DNA of 64,000 nt, taken from positions 2,418,001 to 2,482,000 of the forward strand of contig NZ_CP080378.1 of the NCBI RefSeq assembly GCF_019443445.1. The letters are read 5' to 3'. The notes beneath the pieces were generated by a model. It worked only from the letters and a program-made list of their open reading frames with translations, was not told where the DNA came from and ran no database searches. The DNA is from Massilia sp. PAMC28688 (lineage in GTDB: Bacteria > Pseudomonadota > Gammaproteobacteria > Burkholderiales > Burkholderiaceae_D). The translations under genes were made by a program, and so were the position numbers. Of this stretch, positions 63,121 to 64,000 are shown in pieces (positions within the stretch are counted from its first letter, which is position 1; each line of letters begins with the position of its first letter).

Positions 63121-64000
63121 TCGAAGCTGGAGCCGCCCGGGTTGCTGCCGCCGGACGTGCCGCTGTGCCCACCATCGCTGCCGCTGCCGCTGCCGCCGCC
63201 GTCGCCGCCAGTGCGGCTGCGCGATGACCTGCGCGGTGCGCGCTTGCGCTTCGGGCCTGGCGTCGAGACGGCTGTCGTCAGCAGCTGTTCGCGCTCGACG
63301 GCATCGCCTTCGTAGAACGCGGTCCACCATTCGCCGATCTCGGACTCGATTTCGCCGGACTCGCAGCGCAGCAGCAGGAAGTCGTAGCCGGCCCGAAAGC
63401 GCGGATGCTCCAGCAGCTTGTACGGCGCTTTTCCATTGCGCCGTTCAAAACGGGGCTGCATGGACCAGATGTCGCGCATGTCCGAGCCGATCTTGCGCTG
63501 CAAGGCCAGCTTTTCGGTCTGCGAATCGAGCACGTCGTCGGCGGCCAGGTGCAGGGCCGGGATGGGCGACTCGCCTGCGGCGCAGTAGGCCGTCCACTTT
63601 TCCACCACCTGGTGCCACAAGAGCGATGCAAACAGGAAGCCGGGCGACACTCCCTTGCCGGCCTTGACGCGGTTGTCGGTGGACTCCAGCGCCAGGGTCA
63701 CGAACTTCATGCCGATCGGCTGCTCCAGCACCACGTCGAGCAGTGGCAGCAGACCGTGATGCAAGCCTTCCTTGCGCAGCTGCTGCAGGCAGGCCAGCGC
63801 GTGCCCGCTCATGAGCAGCTTGAGCATTTCGTCAAACACGCGCGCTGCCGGCACGTTGTCGATGAGGGAGGCCATGACGGCGATCGGCTCGCGCGTGGCC
63901 GGTTCAATGGTAAAGCCAAGGCGCGCCGCAAAACGCACCACGCGCAGCATGCGCACCGGGTCTTCGCGGTAGCGCGCTTCCGGCTGGCCAATGATGCGCA
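63117..64000 (-). CDS. pcnB: Poly(A) polymerase I PcnB (5' end outside window)
   Basis: Only the C-terminal part of this tRNA-nucleotidyltransferase-like enzyme is inside the window; the coding frame is open to the right edge. The visible start includes GQPEARYREDPVRMLRVVRF, the family signature, followed by ARLGFTIEPAT and the helical body (LLPLLDVVLEQPIG, RPRFRAGYDFLLLRCESG region). PcnB adds 3' poly(A) tails to RNA for decay. The last 45 residues are Arg/Lys-rich then Gly/Ser-rich, a variable tail. It overlaps folK. Confidence 0.94.
   Translation of the reverse strand, partial: RIIGQPEARYREDPVRMLRVVRFAARLGFTIEPATREPIAVMASLIDNVPAARVFDEMLKLLMSGHALACLQQLRKEGLHHGLLPLLDVVLEQPIGMKFVTLALESTDNRVKAGKGVSPGFLFASLLWHQVVEKWTAYCAAGESPIPALHLAADDVLDSQTEKLALQRKIGSDMRDIWSMQPRFERRNGKAPYKLLEHPRFRAGYDFLLLRCESGEIESEIGEWWTAFYEGDAVEREQLLTTAVSTPGPKRKRAPRRSSRSRTGGDGGGSGSGSDGGHSGTSGGSNPGGSSFE

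Noticed and set aside
1..64000. tRNA, rRNA, insertion sequence, prophage or restriction genes
   Set aside because: No cloverleaf, ribosomal RNA stretch, transposase or terminal inverted repeat was recognised in the read-through.

Overview
The window is GC-rich, densely coded chromosomal DNA from a betaproteobacterium, most likely Oxalobacteraceae (Massilia, Janthinobacterium or Duganella-like). This rests on gene order and protein style: nadK-recN, grpE-dnaK-dnaJ, a pcm-like gene followed by rhodanese and tolC, and panB, folK and pcnB in a row. It is inference; no rRNA or other phylogenetic marker was compared. No tRNA, rRNA, insertion sequence, phage gene or CRISPR array was seen.

Layout. 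1-4.7 kb: trmB, recQ-uppP and small unknowns. 4.7-11.3 kb: a copper-resistance island. A minus-strand operon (copZ-like chaperone, a His/Met-repeat periplasmic protein, a TolC-type lipoprotein, a Tat-exported multicopper oxidase and an NTF2-like protein) diverges from copA-cueR. Two back-to-back CueR-type operators with 19-bp promoter spacers lie between them. 11.3-15.6 kb: GNAT, a TetR regulator with a visible operator, and pcm-like/rhodanese/tolC ending in a strong terminator. 15.7-18.5 kb: a GAF-PAS-PAS histidine kinase, a lone receiver and an Hpt protein. 18.5-28.6 kb: gloA, osmC, DUF3667, nadK-recN, beta-barrel proteins and a NarL-type two-component system co-transcribed with a MipA/OmpV protein. 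28.6-35.1 kb: hemH, a 33-residue membrane peptide, the heat-shock genes grpE, dnaK and dnaJ with sigma-32-type promoters, a carbonic anhydrase and a MazG-like protein. 35.1-43.6 kb: putrescine/GABA catabolism (gabD-like, puuD-, puuA-, spuC- and puuC-like genes and a sodium:solute symporter). 60.7-64 kb: thpR, panB, DUF486, folK and a cut-off pcnB.

The most interesting region is 43.6-60.7 kb, a complete catecholate siderophore locus. Ten tightly packed minus-strand genes run entC-entE-entB-NRPS-reductase-binding protein-permease-permease-ATPase-entA. Three plus-strand genes diverge from them: a TonB receptor, a DAHP synthase and an MFS exporter. The shared intergenic region carries two Fur-like boxes over oppositely directed promoters. 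The NRPS is a single C-A-PCP-TE module like EntF, but its binding-pocket residues, read by eye, are DAEDIGTVIK. This is unlike the serine code of EntF and resembles lysine codes. With a ferric-siderophore reductase and no trilactone esterase, the product is more likely a 2,3-dihydroxybenzoyl-lysine compound (azotochelin-like or oligomeric) than enterobactin. The dedicated DAHP synthase lacks the usual N-terminal regulatory motif and has proline at the position of AroG Ser180, which suggests a feedback-relaxed isozyme feeding chorismate to the pathway.
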